Assembly: GCF_024397915.1 (NCBI RefSeq) | Contig: NZ_CP073347.1 | Coordinates: forward strand, 558,001-622,000 | DNA from: Marinobacterium rhizophilum | GTDB lineage: Bacteria > Pseudomonadota > Gammaproteobacteria > Pseudomonadales > Balneatricaceae | DNA: 64,000 nucleotides | Direction: 5' to 3' | Shown here: piece by piece, positions 25,689-34,351 of the stretch | Layout: every line of letters starts with the position of its first letter | Numbering within the stretch: position 1 is the stretch's first letter | Position numbers and translations under genes: made by a program | Notes under the pieces: model-generated | Told to the model about the DNA's origin: nothing | Seen by the model: only the letters and a program-made list of their open reading frames with translations | The model's database searches: none

Positions 25689-26927
25689 TCAGGCGCTCTG
25701 GGCCTCGCTCTTCATCACCTCGTACAGGATACGGGCGCCACGGCCGATCTGGTCCGGCGTCGAGTACTCGCTCTCGTTGTGGCTGATGCCGCCCACGGAG
25801 GGGACGAAGATCATCGAGGTCGGCGCCACGGTGCTGATATTTACCGCGTCGTGGCCGGCGCCACTGGTCATGCGGCGGTAGCTGCAGCCGCTGCTCGCCA
25901 CGGCGCGTTCCACCGCAGCGACGCAGTCGGCATCGAACACCGTGGGTGGCGAGTCCCAGATGCACTCCAGCGTCACTTCCACACCGGCCTGGGTGGCGAT
26001 GCGGTCAAGCAGGCCGCGGGCGTCCTGTTCCATGGCCTGGAGGCCGTCGAGGCTGGCGTTGCGCAGGTCCAGCGTAAAGTTCAGATCGCCCGGAATCACG
26101 TTGCGCGAGCCCTTGGGAATGCAGAGCTCGCCGATGGTGCAGCGGCCATCTTCTGCCTCGCGCGCAGCGGCCATGTCGATCAGGGCGCTGATCATTTTCG
26201 CCGTGGCGCCCAGGGCATCGCGGCGGTAACTCATGGGGGTGGGGCCGGCATGGGCCGACACGCCCTTGACGTTGACATCGTACCAGCGCATGCCGAGCAC
26301 GCCGGTGACCACGCCCAGGTCCTCGCTTTCGCGCTCCAGCACCGGACCCTGCTCGATATGCAGCTCGAAGAATTTGGCAAACTTCTCGGCGCCCACCTCC
26401 AGCGCGCCGTCGTAACCGATGGCCTTGAGCGCATCCCCCAGGCGAATGCCCTGGGCATCGGTCTGGTTCAGGGCGTAGTCGAGGCTGAACTTGCCGCTGT
26501 AGACGCCCGACGCCACCATCGCCGGGGCGAAGCGCGAGCCTTCCTCGTTGGTCCAGATCACCACTTCCACCGGTCGGCGGGTATTAATGCCGTGGTCGTT
26601 CAGGCTGCGAATCACTTCGAGCCCCGCCAGGCAGCCGTAGATGCCATCGAACTTGCCGCCCGTGGGCTGGGTATCCAGGTGGCTGCCGGTACTGATGGGC
26701 AGGGCATCCGGGTCCGTGCCCGGGCGGCGGGCATAGATATTGCCGATGCGGTCGATACGGATCTCGCAGCCGGCGTCGGTACACCAGCGCACGAAGAGGT
26801 CGCGCCCCTGGCGGTCCAGTTCGGTGAGGGCCAGGCGGCAGCAGCCACCGGCATCGGTGGCGCCGATTTCGCCCATTTCCATCAGGCTGTTCCAGAGTCG
26901 CTGGGTATTAATAGTAGGTTCGGACAT
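25689..26927 (-). CDS. M20-family N-carbamoyl amino acid / allantoate-type amidohydrolase
   Basis: 412-aa zinc-dependent amidohydrolase of the HyuC/AllC branch of peptidase family M20. Metal-site motifs are clear: GSHLDTQPTGGKFDGIYG, NEEGSRFAPAM, ELHIEQGPVLE and a late His in GGISHNESEYS. RNVIPGDLNFTLDLR corresponds to the substrate-carboxylate-binding region in characterised N-carbamoyl amino acid hydrolases. It releases ammonia and CO2 from a ureido compound. The real substrate is open: N-carbamoyl amino acids, allantoate or a related ureide. Its promoter shares an 18-bp motif with the agmatine deiminase locus, which raises N-carbamoylputrescine as a candidate. GGGAG precedes the ATG at 26927. 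Confidence 0.82.
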   Translation of the reverse strand: MSEPTINTQRLWNSLMEMGEIGATDAGGCCRLALTELDRQGRDLFVRWCTDAGCEIRIDRIGNIYARRPGTDPDALPISTGSHLDTQPTGGKFDGIYGCLAGLEVIRSLNDHGINTRRPVEVVIWTNEEGSRFAPAMVASGVYSGKFSLDYALNQTDAQGIRLGDALKAIGYDGALEVGAEKFAKFFELHIEQGPVLERESEDLGVVTGVLGMRWYDVNVKGVSAHAGPTPMSYRRDALGATAKMISALIDMAAAREAEDGRCTIGELCIPKGSRNVIPGDLNFTLDLRNASLDGLQAMEQDARGLLDRIATQAGVEVTLECIWDSPPTVFDADCVAAVERAVASSGCSYRRMTSGAGHDAVNISTVAPTSMIFVPSVGGISHNESEYSTPDQIGRGARILYEVMKSEAQSA

Positions 26928-27017
26928 CGATGGGCTCCCGGTAGTTGTTGCTCGATAGGTGCATGACACCAACGTGGTTATTGGTAGCCAATGTAATGAA
27001 CCCGGTGCCGCCGCCGA

Positions 27018-27035
27018 TATACCCCCCACGGGATA
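27018..27035. promoter_or_regulatory. Shared operator-like motif, copy 1
   Basis: TATACCCCCCACGGGATA lies in the divergent region, 90 bp from the hydrolase start and 85 bp from the puuC start. The reverse complement of 38266-38283 differs from it at only one of 18 positions. It is partly symmetrical (TATA-CCC and GGG-ATA). Confidence 0.7.
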
Positions 27036-27120
27036 TACAGCCGGTGCGATGCCGGAGGGTAGACTGGGGGCCTGTTTACACTCACTTGCGCTTTTTATAG
27101 CGACTGCAACGGGAATGATT

Positions 27121-28614
27121 ATGGCGAACAAGAGCTATGACGACTGGAAAGCCCAGGCTGCGGGCCTGAGCCTGTGCGATCAGGCCTGGATCGACGGGCG
27201 CTTCGTGCCGGCGCTGGGTGGCGAGACGTTCGCCACCGTTAACCCTGCCACCGAACAGGTCCTGGCCGAGGTCGCCGCCTGCGACAGTGCCGATGTCGAT
27301 GTCGCCGTGCGCAGTGCCCGTGCCGTCTTCGCCCGGGGCGACTGGTCCGGGCGCTCGCCAGCGCAGCGCAAGCAGGTATTGCTGAAGCTCGCTGACCTGA
27401 TCGAGCTGCACCAGGACGAGCTGGCCCTGCTGGATACACTGGACATGGGCAAGTCGATCCGCGAATCCACCGGTATGGATCTGCCGTCCAGCATTGACTG
27501 CTGGCGCTGGACCGCCGAAGCCGTCGACAAGGTATACGGTGAAATCGCCCCCACCGGCAATGATGCCCTGGCGCTGATGAGCCGCGAGCCTATCGGCGTG
27601 ATCGGTGCCATCGTGCCCTGGAACTACCCGCTGATGATGGCCAGCTGGAAGCTGGCGCCGGCGCTGGCGGCGGGCAACTCGGTGGTGCTGAAGCCATCGG
27701 AAAAGTCACCGCTGAGCGTGCTGCGCCTGGCCCAGCTGGCCAGGGAGGCCGGCCTGCCCGATGGCGTGCTTAACGTGCTGCCGGGGTATGGCCATACCGC
27801 CGGCAAGGCGCTGGCGCTGCACATGGATGTGGATGTACTGGTGTTTACCGGCTCCACCCGGGTGGCGGGCATGCTGATGGAGTATGCCGGCCAGTCCAAC
27901 CTCAAGCGCGTCTGGCTCGAAGCCGGTGGCAAGTCGCCCAATATCGTTTTCGATGACTGCGAGGATATCGCGCAAGCGGCCGCCAATGCGGCGGCGGCGA
28001 TCTACTCCAACCAGGGCGAGGTCTGCATAGCGGCGTCAAGGCTGTATGTTCAGAAGGGCATCCGGGACGAATTCCTGGCTGCGCTGCGCGAGGCGGCCAG
28101 GGCCTACCAGCCCGGTGACCCGCTGGATCCTGCCACCACCATGGGGCCGCTGGTGGATGCCGCCCAGCTGGAAAACGTGAACCGCTATATTGCCTCGGGC
28201 CTGGAGGAGGGGGGCAGCCTGCTGTTCGGTGGCGTGCGCGAACACCGCGCCGGCGAGGGCTTTTATGCCCAGCCGACCCTGATCGGCGATGCCCACAACG
28301 GCATGACATTCGTGCGCGAGGAGATTTTTGGGCCGGTGCTGGCGCTGTGTGGTTTCGACACCGAAGAAGAAGCGGTGCAGCTGGCCAACGACAGCGTTTA
28401 TGGCCTGGGCGCCTGCGTCTGGACCTCGAACCTCAAGCGCGCCCACCGCGTCAGCCGCAAAATTCAGAGCGGCATGGTGTGGGTCAATGGCTGGGGTGAT
28501 GGCGACCAGACCGTGGCCTTTGGCGGCGTCAAGGGCTCGGGCAATGGCCGTGACAAGTCACTGCATGCGCTGTCGAAATACACAGAACTGAAAACCATCT
28601 GGTTCCGGCTTTAG
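27121..28614 (+). CDS. puuC: Gamma-glutamyl-gamma-aminobutyraldehyde / aminobutyraldehyde dehydrogenase
   Basis: 497-aa NAD-dependent aldehyde dehydrogenase. Catalytic residues are in the canonical places: Glu267 in WLEAGGKSPNIVF and Cys302 in NQGEVCIAASR. Sequence stretches such as AEAVDKVYGEIAPTGNDALA, LPDGVLNVLPGYGH and the C-terminus GNGRDKSLHALSKYTELKTIW closely follow E. coli PuuC, which oxidises aldehydes of putrescine breakdown. It would turn 4-aminobutyraldehyde (or its glutamylated form) into GABA. The ATG at 27121 is preferred; one at 27115 is also in frame. It is divergent from the amidohydrolase across a shared operator-like motif, and a terminator follows at 28748. Confidence 0.85.
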   Translation: MANKSYDDWKAQAAGLSLCDQAWIDGRFVPALGGETFATVNPATEQVLAEVAACDSADVDVAVRSARAVFARGDWSGRSPAQRKQVLLKLADLIELHQDELALLDTLDMGKSIRESTGMDLPSSIDCWRWTAEAVDKVYGEIAPTGNDALALMSREPIGVIGAIVPWNYPLMMASWKLAPALAAGNSVVLKPSEKSPLSVLRLAQLAREAGLPDGVLNVLPGYGHTAGKALALHMDVDVLVFTGSTRVAGMLMEYAGQSNLKRVWLEAGGKSPNIVFDDCEDIAQAAANAAAAIYSNQGEVCIAASRLYVQKGIRDEFLAALREAARAYQPGDPLDPATTMGPLVDAAQLENVNRYIASGLEEGGSLLFGGVREHRAGEGFYAQPTLIGDAHNGMTFVREEIFGPVLALCGFDTEEEAVQLANDSVYGLGACVWTSNLKRAHRVSRKIQSGMVWVNGWGDGDQTVAFGGVKGSGNGRDKSLHALSKYTELKTIWFRL

Positions 28615-28747
28615 TAGCAAGGATAAAGGAGCGAGGGGAAAGCAAGAGGCAAGCTAAAAGACGAAAGGGGCTATGCGACTCTAGCCGGTATATGCGCCGG
28701 GACGCTGTTTGTCCGTCAGATTAATAGTGACTCAAACCCTTAGGTGT

Positions 28748-28780
28748 AAAGGGCGTCTCCATCGGGAGGCGCCCTTTTTT
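28748..28780 (+). terminator. Intrinsic terminator after puuC
   Basis: GGGCGTCTCC and GGAGGCGCCC form a 10-bp stem (one G-T pair) around ATCG, followed by six T. Confidence 0.85.
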
Positions 28781-28884
28781 GTGCTGTGAAGCCAGGAAAA
28801 TAGCGCTGATACACAGCTTGGGTCCAGGGCTCAGGGGCAGGTATTTGTGCCGTCATAGTGTTTATTCCTACATATTCTCTGTAA

Positions 28885-28905
28885 TTTTTCCTATTATAGG
28901 AAAAA
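28885..28905. promoter_or_regulatory. Perfect palindrome upstream of the IclR gene
   Basis: Two 10-bp arms, TTTTTCCTAT and ATAGGAAAAA, are separated by a single T. The site lies 75 bp before the IclR-family gene. IclR proteins typically bind short dyads of this size near their own promoters, so this is a strong candidate autoregulatory operator. Confidence 0.65.
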
Positions 28906-28979
28906 CAAATAAAAATCGAAAAAATGCCTTTGACGCTGTTCGGTGCCAGAGGGAAGATCGATATCAGAGGACGACAGCC

Positions 28980-29954
28980 ATGACCAACAAAGACAACTAC
29001 CAGCTCAAGACACTGGGCCGCGGACTGGAAGTACTGGCGCTGCTCAAGGCAGCACCGGGCCCGGTGACGCTGTCGGCGTTGTCGCGCCAGCTCGGTGAGC
29101 CGACCACGGTGGTTTTCCGCATACTGAAAACCCTGGAGGCCTGCGGCCAGATTCGCCAGGACGGCACCGGCAAGGCTTACGGGACCGTGATGCAACCCCA
29201 GGACGACGGCGCTACCGTGGAGCGGACCCTCGCGACGGTACGGGCGCTGGGAGAGGCGTATCCGGGCACGGTGTCGGCGGCGGAGCTGGCGACACTGTTT
29301 GCGTGCCAGGCGGCGGATCTGGCCGGTCTGTTGCGGGCCCTGTGTCGCGAGGGCGTGATCGAGCAATCACGCGAAGGCTACTGGCGCCTGGCCCATGGCT
29401 GTCTGGCCCTGGCAGCGCCGCTGATCGGGCAGGATGACCTGGCCGCAGATCTGCAACCCATCATGGAAGCCCTCAGGCGCGAGACCCGCGAGACCGTGCT
29501 GCTGTACCGCATCAGTGGCGAGCGCCAGACCGTGGTGGTCTCGCTGCCAAGTCCCCAGCCGATTCGTTACGTGCTGGGTGTGGGCAGCGCTTTCCCGCTG
29601 TACCTCGGTGCCGGTGGCAAGGTGGCGCTGGCCTATATGCCGGCGGCCGATGCCCGTCGTTATCTGGAGCAGGCCGACCTGGTATCCAGTACCGACTATG
29701 TGCCCGAGGCGAACAATATCCAGCTGATGCTCAGCCGCATTCGCCACGATGGCTATGCCATCACCCTGGGGGAGCGCGTGGAGGGGGCCGCCGGTGTTGC
29801 GGTCCCGATCTGCGGGCCCCAGGGGCAGCTGGAGGCCGTTATCAGTATCGTTTTGCCGGCGTTTCGTACCGACCGCGCGCAGCTGGAAAGGATGGCGACG
29901 CAGCTGCGTCGCACCCTGGCCGATGCCGGTTACCGGGCCGATGCCGGCAGTTAG
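28980..29954 (+). CDS. IclR-family regulator with two winged-helix domains
   Basis: 324-aa regulator, longer than the usual 250-270. Residues about 10-70 are the normal IclR winged helix (LSALSRQLGEPTTVVFRILKTLEACGQI). Residues about 85-145 look like a second winged helix (VSAAELATLFACQAADLAGL, then LCREGVIEQSREGYWRLAHG). The effector domain follows at about 150-315, with the IclR features GSAFPLYLGAGGKVALAYM and GVAVPICGPQG. It starts an all-plus-strand run with an acyl-CoA dehydrogenase, a TctCBA transporter and a CoA-transferase, and probably controls them. The ATG at 28980 has AGAGG upstream; open frame continues 5' but is non-coding in character. Confidence 0.82.
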   Translation: MTNKDNYQLKTLGRGLEVLALLKAAPGPVTLSALSRQLGEPTTVVFRILKTLEACGQIRQDGTGKAYGTVMQPQDDGATVERTLATVRALGEAYPGTVSAAELATLFACQAADLAGLLRALCREGVIEQSREGYWRLAHGCLALAAPLIGQDDLAADLQPIMEALRRETRETVLLYRISGERQTVVVSLPSPQPIRYVLGVGSAFPLYLGAGGKVALAYMPAADARRYLEQADLVSSTDYVPEANNIQLMLSRIRHDGYAITLGERVEGAAGVAVPICGPQGQLEAVISIVLPAFRTDRAQLERMATQLRRTLADAGYRADAGS

Positions 29955-29983
29955 CAAGGCACCACCGTTTACAGGAGAATAAT

Positions 29984-31153
29984 ATGATTCGTGATGAGCA
30001 GCGTCAGCAGAACCTGCTGGCAGAGGTCCGCGACTGGGTGCGCAGCGTGGCGATCCCCAATGAAGAGCGGGTGGCCCGCGAGGCCGAGGTGCCCGCGGAG
30101 CTGGTCGAGGATATGCGCCGTCGCGGCTTTTTTGGCTGGAGCATTCCGGCTGCCTACGGCGGTCGCGGCCTCACCACCGAGGAGCTGGTGCAGGCGGCAC
30201 TGGAGCTGTCGCAGTGCTCGGTGGCGTTCCGGGCCCGGGTGGGCACCAATACGGGGATAGGTTCCGAGGCGCTGGTGGCCGATGGCACCGAGGCGCAAAA
30301 GCGTGCCTACCTGCCGAAGCTGGCGACGGGCGAATGGACCGGCTGTTTTGCGCTAACCGAAAAGGAAGCCGGCTCCGATGCCACGGCGCTGCAGACCTCT
30401 GCGGTGCGTGACGGTGACAGTTATGTGCTGAACGGCGCCAAGTGTTTCATTACCAATGCCCCCATCGCGGACCTGTTTACCGTACTGGCGCGCACCGATC
30501 CGAGTGATCCAAGCCACCGGGGTATCAGTGCCTTTCTGGTGGAGCGCGGCACGCCGGGACTGAGTACCGGCGAGCCCTACCAGATGATGGGCCAGGCCGG
30601 CTCGCCGGTGTCCGAAGTCTATTTCGACAGCTGCCGGGTGCCGGCGGCCAACCTGATTGGCGGTGTTGAAGGCCAGGGCTTTCGTACCGCCATGAAGGTG
30701 CTCAACAAGCAGCGGCTGCACCTGGCGGCACTGTGCACCGGACCCGCCATCCGCATGCTGGACGAGGCCATCGGCCATGCCCTGCAGCGGCGCCAGTTTG
30801 GTGAGCGCCTGGCGGACTTCCAGCTGGTGCAGGCCATGCTGGCCGACAGTGAAACCGAGATTCAGGCGGCGCGGGCCCTGATCCTTGATACGGCACGCAT
30901 GCGTGACCGTGGCGAGGATGTGTCCAAGGCGGCGTCGGTCTGCAAGTACTTCGCCTCGGAAATGTGCGGGCGGGTGGCGGACCGGGCGGTACAGGTGTTT
31001 GGTGGTTCCGGTTATGTCGCCAACTACAGCTGTATCGAGCGCCTGTACCGCGATGTGCGGCTGTTCCGCCTCTACGAGGGCACCAGCCAGATGCATCAGA
31101 TCAATATTGCCAAACAGCTGTTACGCAGTGCCGAGGCGAACTCGGCGACCTGA
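29984..31153 (+). CDS. Acyl-CoA dehydrogenase
   Basis: 389-aa FAD-dependent acyl-CoA dehydrogenase. It shows the flavin and substrate motifs CFALTEKEAGSDATALQT and GAKCFITNAPIAD. The catalytic Glu365 sits in LYEGTSQMHQINIAKQLL, the position of short/medium-chain enzymes. It should introduce a double bond alpha-beta in a CoA thioester and pass electrons to ETF. The neighbouring CoA-transferase and carboxylate importer suggest that the thioester derives from an imported organic acid. A branched or dicarboxylic short acyl group is plausible, but the substrate cannot be read from sequence. AGGAG precedes the ATG, 29 bp after the IclR gene. Confidence 0.88.
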   Translation: MIRDEQRQQNLLAEVRDWVRSVAIPNEERVAREAEVPAELVEDMRRRGFFGWSIPAAYGGRGLTTEELVQAALELSQCSVAFRARVGTNTGIGSEALVADGTEAQKRAYLPKLATGEWTGCFALTEKEAGSDATALQTSAVRDGDSYVLNGAKCFITNAPIADLFTVLARTDPSDPSHRGISAFLVERGTPGLSTGEPYQMMGQAGSPVSEVYFDSCRVPAANLIGGVEGQGFRTAMKVLNKQRLHLAALCTGPAIRMLDEAIGHALQRRQFGERLADFQLVQAMLADSETEIQAARALILDTARMRDRGEDVSKAASVCKYFASEMCGRVADRAVQVFGGSGYVANYSCIERLYRDVRLFRLYEGTSQMHQINIAKQLLRSAEANSAT

Positions 31154-31250
31154 GTACCTTTGGGCCTCACCGGGGCCTGAGCGATGCCGGCAGCCAGGGC
31201 GCTGTCGGCGTGGATATAACATCCTATAACAACAATAGCGGAGTGACCTC

Positions 31251-32213
31251 ATGACCCATTCGACCTTCAAACAGACCGCCCGCACGCTGATCGCGGGGCT
31301 CGCGCTGGGCGCCACCACAACCCTGGTACAGGCCGAGTCCTATCCGTCCAGGCCCATGACCATGGTTATCCCCTTCCCGGCGGGTGGCGTGACCGATACC
31401 CTGGGCCGGGCCACTGCCTTGCAGCTGGGCGAGGTGCTGGGAACCAACGTTGTTGTGACCAACAAGCAGGGTGGAGCCGGCACCATCGGCATGGCGCAGA
31501 TCGCCAAGTCCAAGCCCGATGGCTACACCCTTGCGGTAGTGCCGGCGGCGCCGCTGGTGAATCAGCCCAACCTGCGCCGTTTGCCCTACGATGTCGACTC
31601 CTTCGACTATATCTGCCAGCTGTTCAGCAGCCCGATGGTGCTCGCCACCAAGCCGGATTCGCCGTTCAGTACCCTCAGCGAGGTGGTCGACTATGCCAGA
31701 GCCAATCCCGGCACCCTGTCCTACGGCACGCCGGGGCCCGGCACCTTGCCGCATCTGGCGATGGAACAGTTACTGGATGTACTGGACCTGCAGCTGCGCC
31801 ATGTGCCCTTTACCGGTGACGGCCCGGGTGTCACCGCCCTGATGGGCGGGCATATCGACCTTTACCTGGCAACGGGCACCGTGGTGTCGGATAAGGAACT
31901 GCCCGCCGTGGCGGCCTTCGCCGATAGCCGTATCGACCGGCTGCCGGAGCTGGCCACCGCCACCGAGCAGGGCTATGCGCTCAATGCCGATCTGTGGGGC
32001 GGCCTGATTGCGCCCAGGGGACTGGCGGCAGAACACAAGACGCGCCTGGCAGAAGCCTGCCATACGGTGGCCCAGAGCGAGGCCTACCGGACGCAGCTTA
32101 AGTCCCTGGGCACCGATGTCACCTACCGTGACGCGACGGCCTTCCAGGACTATGTGCACAAGATGTCGGCAACCAATGCCAAGCTGATCGACAAGCTGGG
32201 CCTGGCCCAGTAG
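31251..32213 (+). CDS. Tripartite tricarboxylate transporter substrate-binding protein (TctC/Bug)
   Basis: 320-aa periplasmic binding protein of the Bug/TctC family. A signal peptide ends near residue 27 (TTTLVQA). The mature N-terminus YPSRPMTMVIPFPAGGVTDTLGR is the family hallmark that forms the carboxylate-binding loop, followed by NKQGGAGTIGMAQIAKSKPDGYTL. It captures an organic acid and delivers it to the TctBA permease encoded directly downstream. The ligand is probably the acid activated by the CoA-transferase at 34352. Confidence 0.88.
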   Translation: MTHSTFKQTARTLIAGLALGATTTLVQAESYPSRPMTMVIPFPAGGVTDTLGRATALQLGEVLGTNVVVTNKQGGAGTIGMAQIAKSKPDGYTLAVVPAAPLVNQPNLRRLPYDVDSFDYICQLFSSPMVLATKPDSPFSTLSEVVDYARANPGTLSYGTPGPGTLPHLAMEQLLDVLDLQLRHVPFTGDGPGVTALMGGHIDLYLATGTVVSDKELPAVAAFADSRIDRLPELATATEQGYALNADLWGGLIAPRGLAAEHKTRLAEACHTVAQSEAYRTQLKSLGTDVTYRDATAFQDYVHKMSATNAKLIDKLGLAQ

Positions 32214-32223
32214 GGGAGTGGTC

Positions 32224-32676
32224 ATGACAAAACTCACGGATCTCTGGATAGGCGCGGGCGTGCTGCTGATCGCGGCACTGCTCTACGCCACGGGGCTGCC
32301 GCAGGCGGATACCATGGGGATGTCTATCGCCATGGATCCCGGCTGGTATCCCTGGCTACTGCTGGTACTGGCCATGCTGTGCGGGCTGGGCCTCATCGTC
32401 TCGGCCCTAGTACGCCGCGGTGTTGGCAGCGACATCGCCAGCGGGGTGCGACCGGGGCGCATGGTGGCAGCCATGCTGGCCATTTCCCTCTATGTCGCGG
32501 GTTTCTGGACCTTTGGCTACTGGGTGGCAACGCTGCTGTTTATTCCGGCGCTGAGCTGGGGGCTGGGGCATCGCAAGCCCGTCGAGGTCGCACTGGTGAC
32601 AGTCGTCGTCACGTCCCTGGTCTGGCTGGTGTTTACCCAGCTGCTGCTTATTCCGTTGCGGGACTGGCCCTTTTAG
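32224..32676 (+). CDS. Tripartite tricarboxylate transporter small permease (TctB)
   Basis: 150-aa membrane protein with four hydrophobic segments, of TctB length and layout (N-terminal span, PGWYPWLLLVLAMLCGLGLI, two C-terminal spans). The ATG at 32224 is chosen over a GTG at 32218 because GGGGAG lies five bases before it. It lies ten bases after tctC and precedes tctA, the standard order. Confidence 0.85.
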   Translation: MTKLTDLWIGAGVLLIAALLYATGLPQADTMGMSIAMDPGWYPWLLLVLAMLCGLGLIVSALVRRGVGSDIASGVRPGRMVAAMLAISLYVAGFWTFGYWVATLLFIPALSWGLGHRKPVEVALVTVVVTSLVWLVFTQLLLIPLRDWPF

Positions 32677-32715
32677 GGGTACAGCCTGCCAAGCCGACAA
32701 CCTGTAGGAGGCCCT

Positions 32716-34227
32716 ATGGATAGCTTGATTACTGCGCTTTTGATGCTGGCGACGCCGGCGGCGCTGATGGCGGTTGCCGGGGGCACCCTGTTCGGAATCC
32801 TGGTCGGCGCCTTGCCGGGCCTGGGTTCGGTACTGGGTATCACCGTGATTCTGCCCTTTACCTATATGCTGGATCAGACCACCAGTATCGCCCTGCTGCT
32901 GGGGACCTACTGCGGTTCCGTTTACGGCGGCAGCATTTCCGCCATCCTGATCAATACGCCGGGAACGCCGCAGTCCGCGGCTACGGTGCTGGATGGCTAC
33001 CCCATGGCCCGCAGTGGCCGCCCGGCCCTGGCCCTGGGCTGGGCGACGGTAGCTTCCACCTTCGGTGGTCTGCTGGCCTGCGGCATCCTGATTGTTGCGG
33101 CACCTGCGCTGGCACGCTTTGGTCTGCGCTTTGGGCCGATCGAGTATTTTGCCCTGGGGCTCTTTGCCCTGAGCTGCATCGTCTCGGTGGCCCGGGAAAG
33201 CCTGCTCAAGGGCGTGCTGGCCGGTGTGTTCGGGCTCTTTCTGGCCACTGTGGGGCAGGACCCGGTGACCGGTGCCATGCGCTTTGACTATGGCTCCTTT
33301 GAGCTCAGTGCCGGCATTTCCCTGGTGCCCTTGCTGGTGGGGCTGTTCGCGGTATCGGAAGTGCTCTGGCGTATTGCCGGGCCTGCGGAACGCGGCGGCG
33401 CCACGATCATGAAGGCCGGTTTCGAACTGCCCGGGTGGGCGGCGTTGCGCCAGCGTTTCTGGCTGATGATCAAGTCCGCCCTGATTGGTACTGGTATCGG
33501 TACCTTGCCGGGTATCGGCGCCACCGCGGCCTCCCTGGTGAGTTATGCCGATGCCAAGCGCACTTCCCCCCGGCGCGACAAGTTCGGCAGCGGCGAGCCC
33601 GATGGCATCGTCGCGTCCGAGTCCGCCAACAATGCCGTGACCGCCGGTGCCCTGGTGCCCACACTGTCGCTGGGTGTGCCTGGTGACCCGGTAACGGCGG
33701 TGATGCTGGGGGCACTGACCATACAGAACATCACCCCGGGTCCACGGCTGTTCAGCGAGAATGGCGACCTGGTGACCTACCTGTTTCTGGCCCTGATTGC
33801 CGTCAACCTGGCGATGTTTGTGCTGGGGGCCTTGCTGGCGCCGGCCTTCAGCCGGCTGCTGAAGCTGCCCGAACCGCTGCTGATGGCGTCGGTGGTGGTG
33901 CTGGTAACCGTGGGCACCTATTCCGTGAACAGCAGCGCCTTCGATCTGGGCATCGTACTGCTGGCGGGGCTGGTGGGCTTTGTGCTGCGCTGGCTGGCGT
34001 TTCCGCTGGCCCCGGTGGTGATTGGTTTCGTGCTCAGCCCCATGATTGAAGGCAGCCTGCGCCAGGGCATGATTCTGACCGGCGACAACTTCTGGGCCTT
34101 TGGCACCAGCCCGATTGCAGCGGTGCTGTTCGTACTGACCGGGCTCTTTCTGCTCTGGCCACTTTATGGCTGGTGGCGCGGTCGTCAGCGCAGTGGCGCC
34201 AGTGCTAACCCGGTCTCGGGCGACTAA
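32716..34227 (+). CDS. Tripartite tricarboxylate transporter large permease (TctA)
   Basis: 503-aa membrane protein of the TctA family with about twelve spans. It contains the duplicated family motif GALPGLGSVLGITVILPFTY near residue 31 and GIGTLPGIGATAASLVSY near residue 258, as well as LINTPGTPQSAATVLDGYPMA. It forms the channel of the importer with TctB and TctC upstream. GTAGGAGG precedes the ATG. Confidence 0.9.
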   Translation: MDSLITALLMLATPAALMAVAGGTLFGILVGALPGLGSVLGITVILPFTYMLDQTTSIALLLGTYCGSVYGGSISAILINTPGTPQSAATVLDGYPMARSGRPALALGWATVASTFGGLLACGILIVAAPALARFGLRFGPIEYFALGLFALSCIVSVARESLLKGVLAGVFGLFLATVGQDPVTGAMRFDYGSFELSAGISLVPLLVGLFAVSEVLWRIAGPAERGGATIMKAGFELPGWAALRQRFWLMIKSALIGTGIGTLPGIGATAASLVSYADAKRTSPRRDKFGSGEPDGIVASESANNAVTAGALVPTLSLGVPGDPVTAVMLGALTIQNITPGPRLFSENGDLVTYLFLALIAVNLAMFVLGALLAPAFSRLLKLPEPLLMASVVVLVTVGTYSVNSSAFDLGIVLLAGLVGFVLRWLAFPLAPVVIGFVLSPMIEGSLRQGMILTGDNFWAFGTSPIAAVLFVLTGLFLLWPLYGWWRGRQRSGASANPVSGD

Positions 34228-34351
34228 CGACTTCCACAGGCGCCGCGACCGGCGCTGACCAAAAATTCTGAATTAACCCTGTGCGAGGCGGCCTGCGATG
34301 GCGGGCACCCCTGTGCCTGACAGGGTATAGCAATGTTGCAAGAGGTGAGTT

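Larger units (their letters stand above)
28615..28979. other. Intergenic region between puuC and the IclR gene
   Basis: No gene is supported. It contains a degenerate purine-rich tract around 28620-28670 with GGCAAG-like words similar to the heptamer array at 61582, the puuC terminator at 28748-28780 and a palindrome at 28885-28905. Confidence 0.5.
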
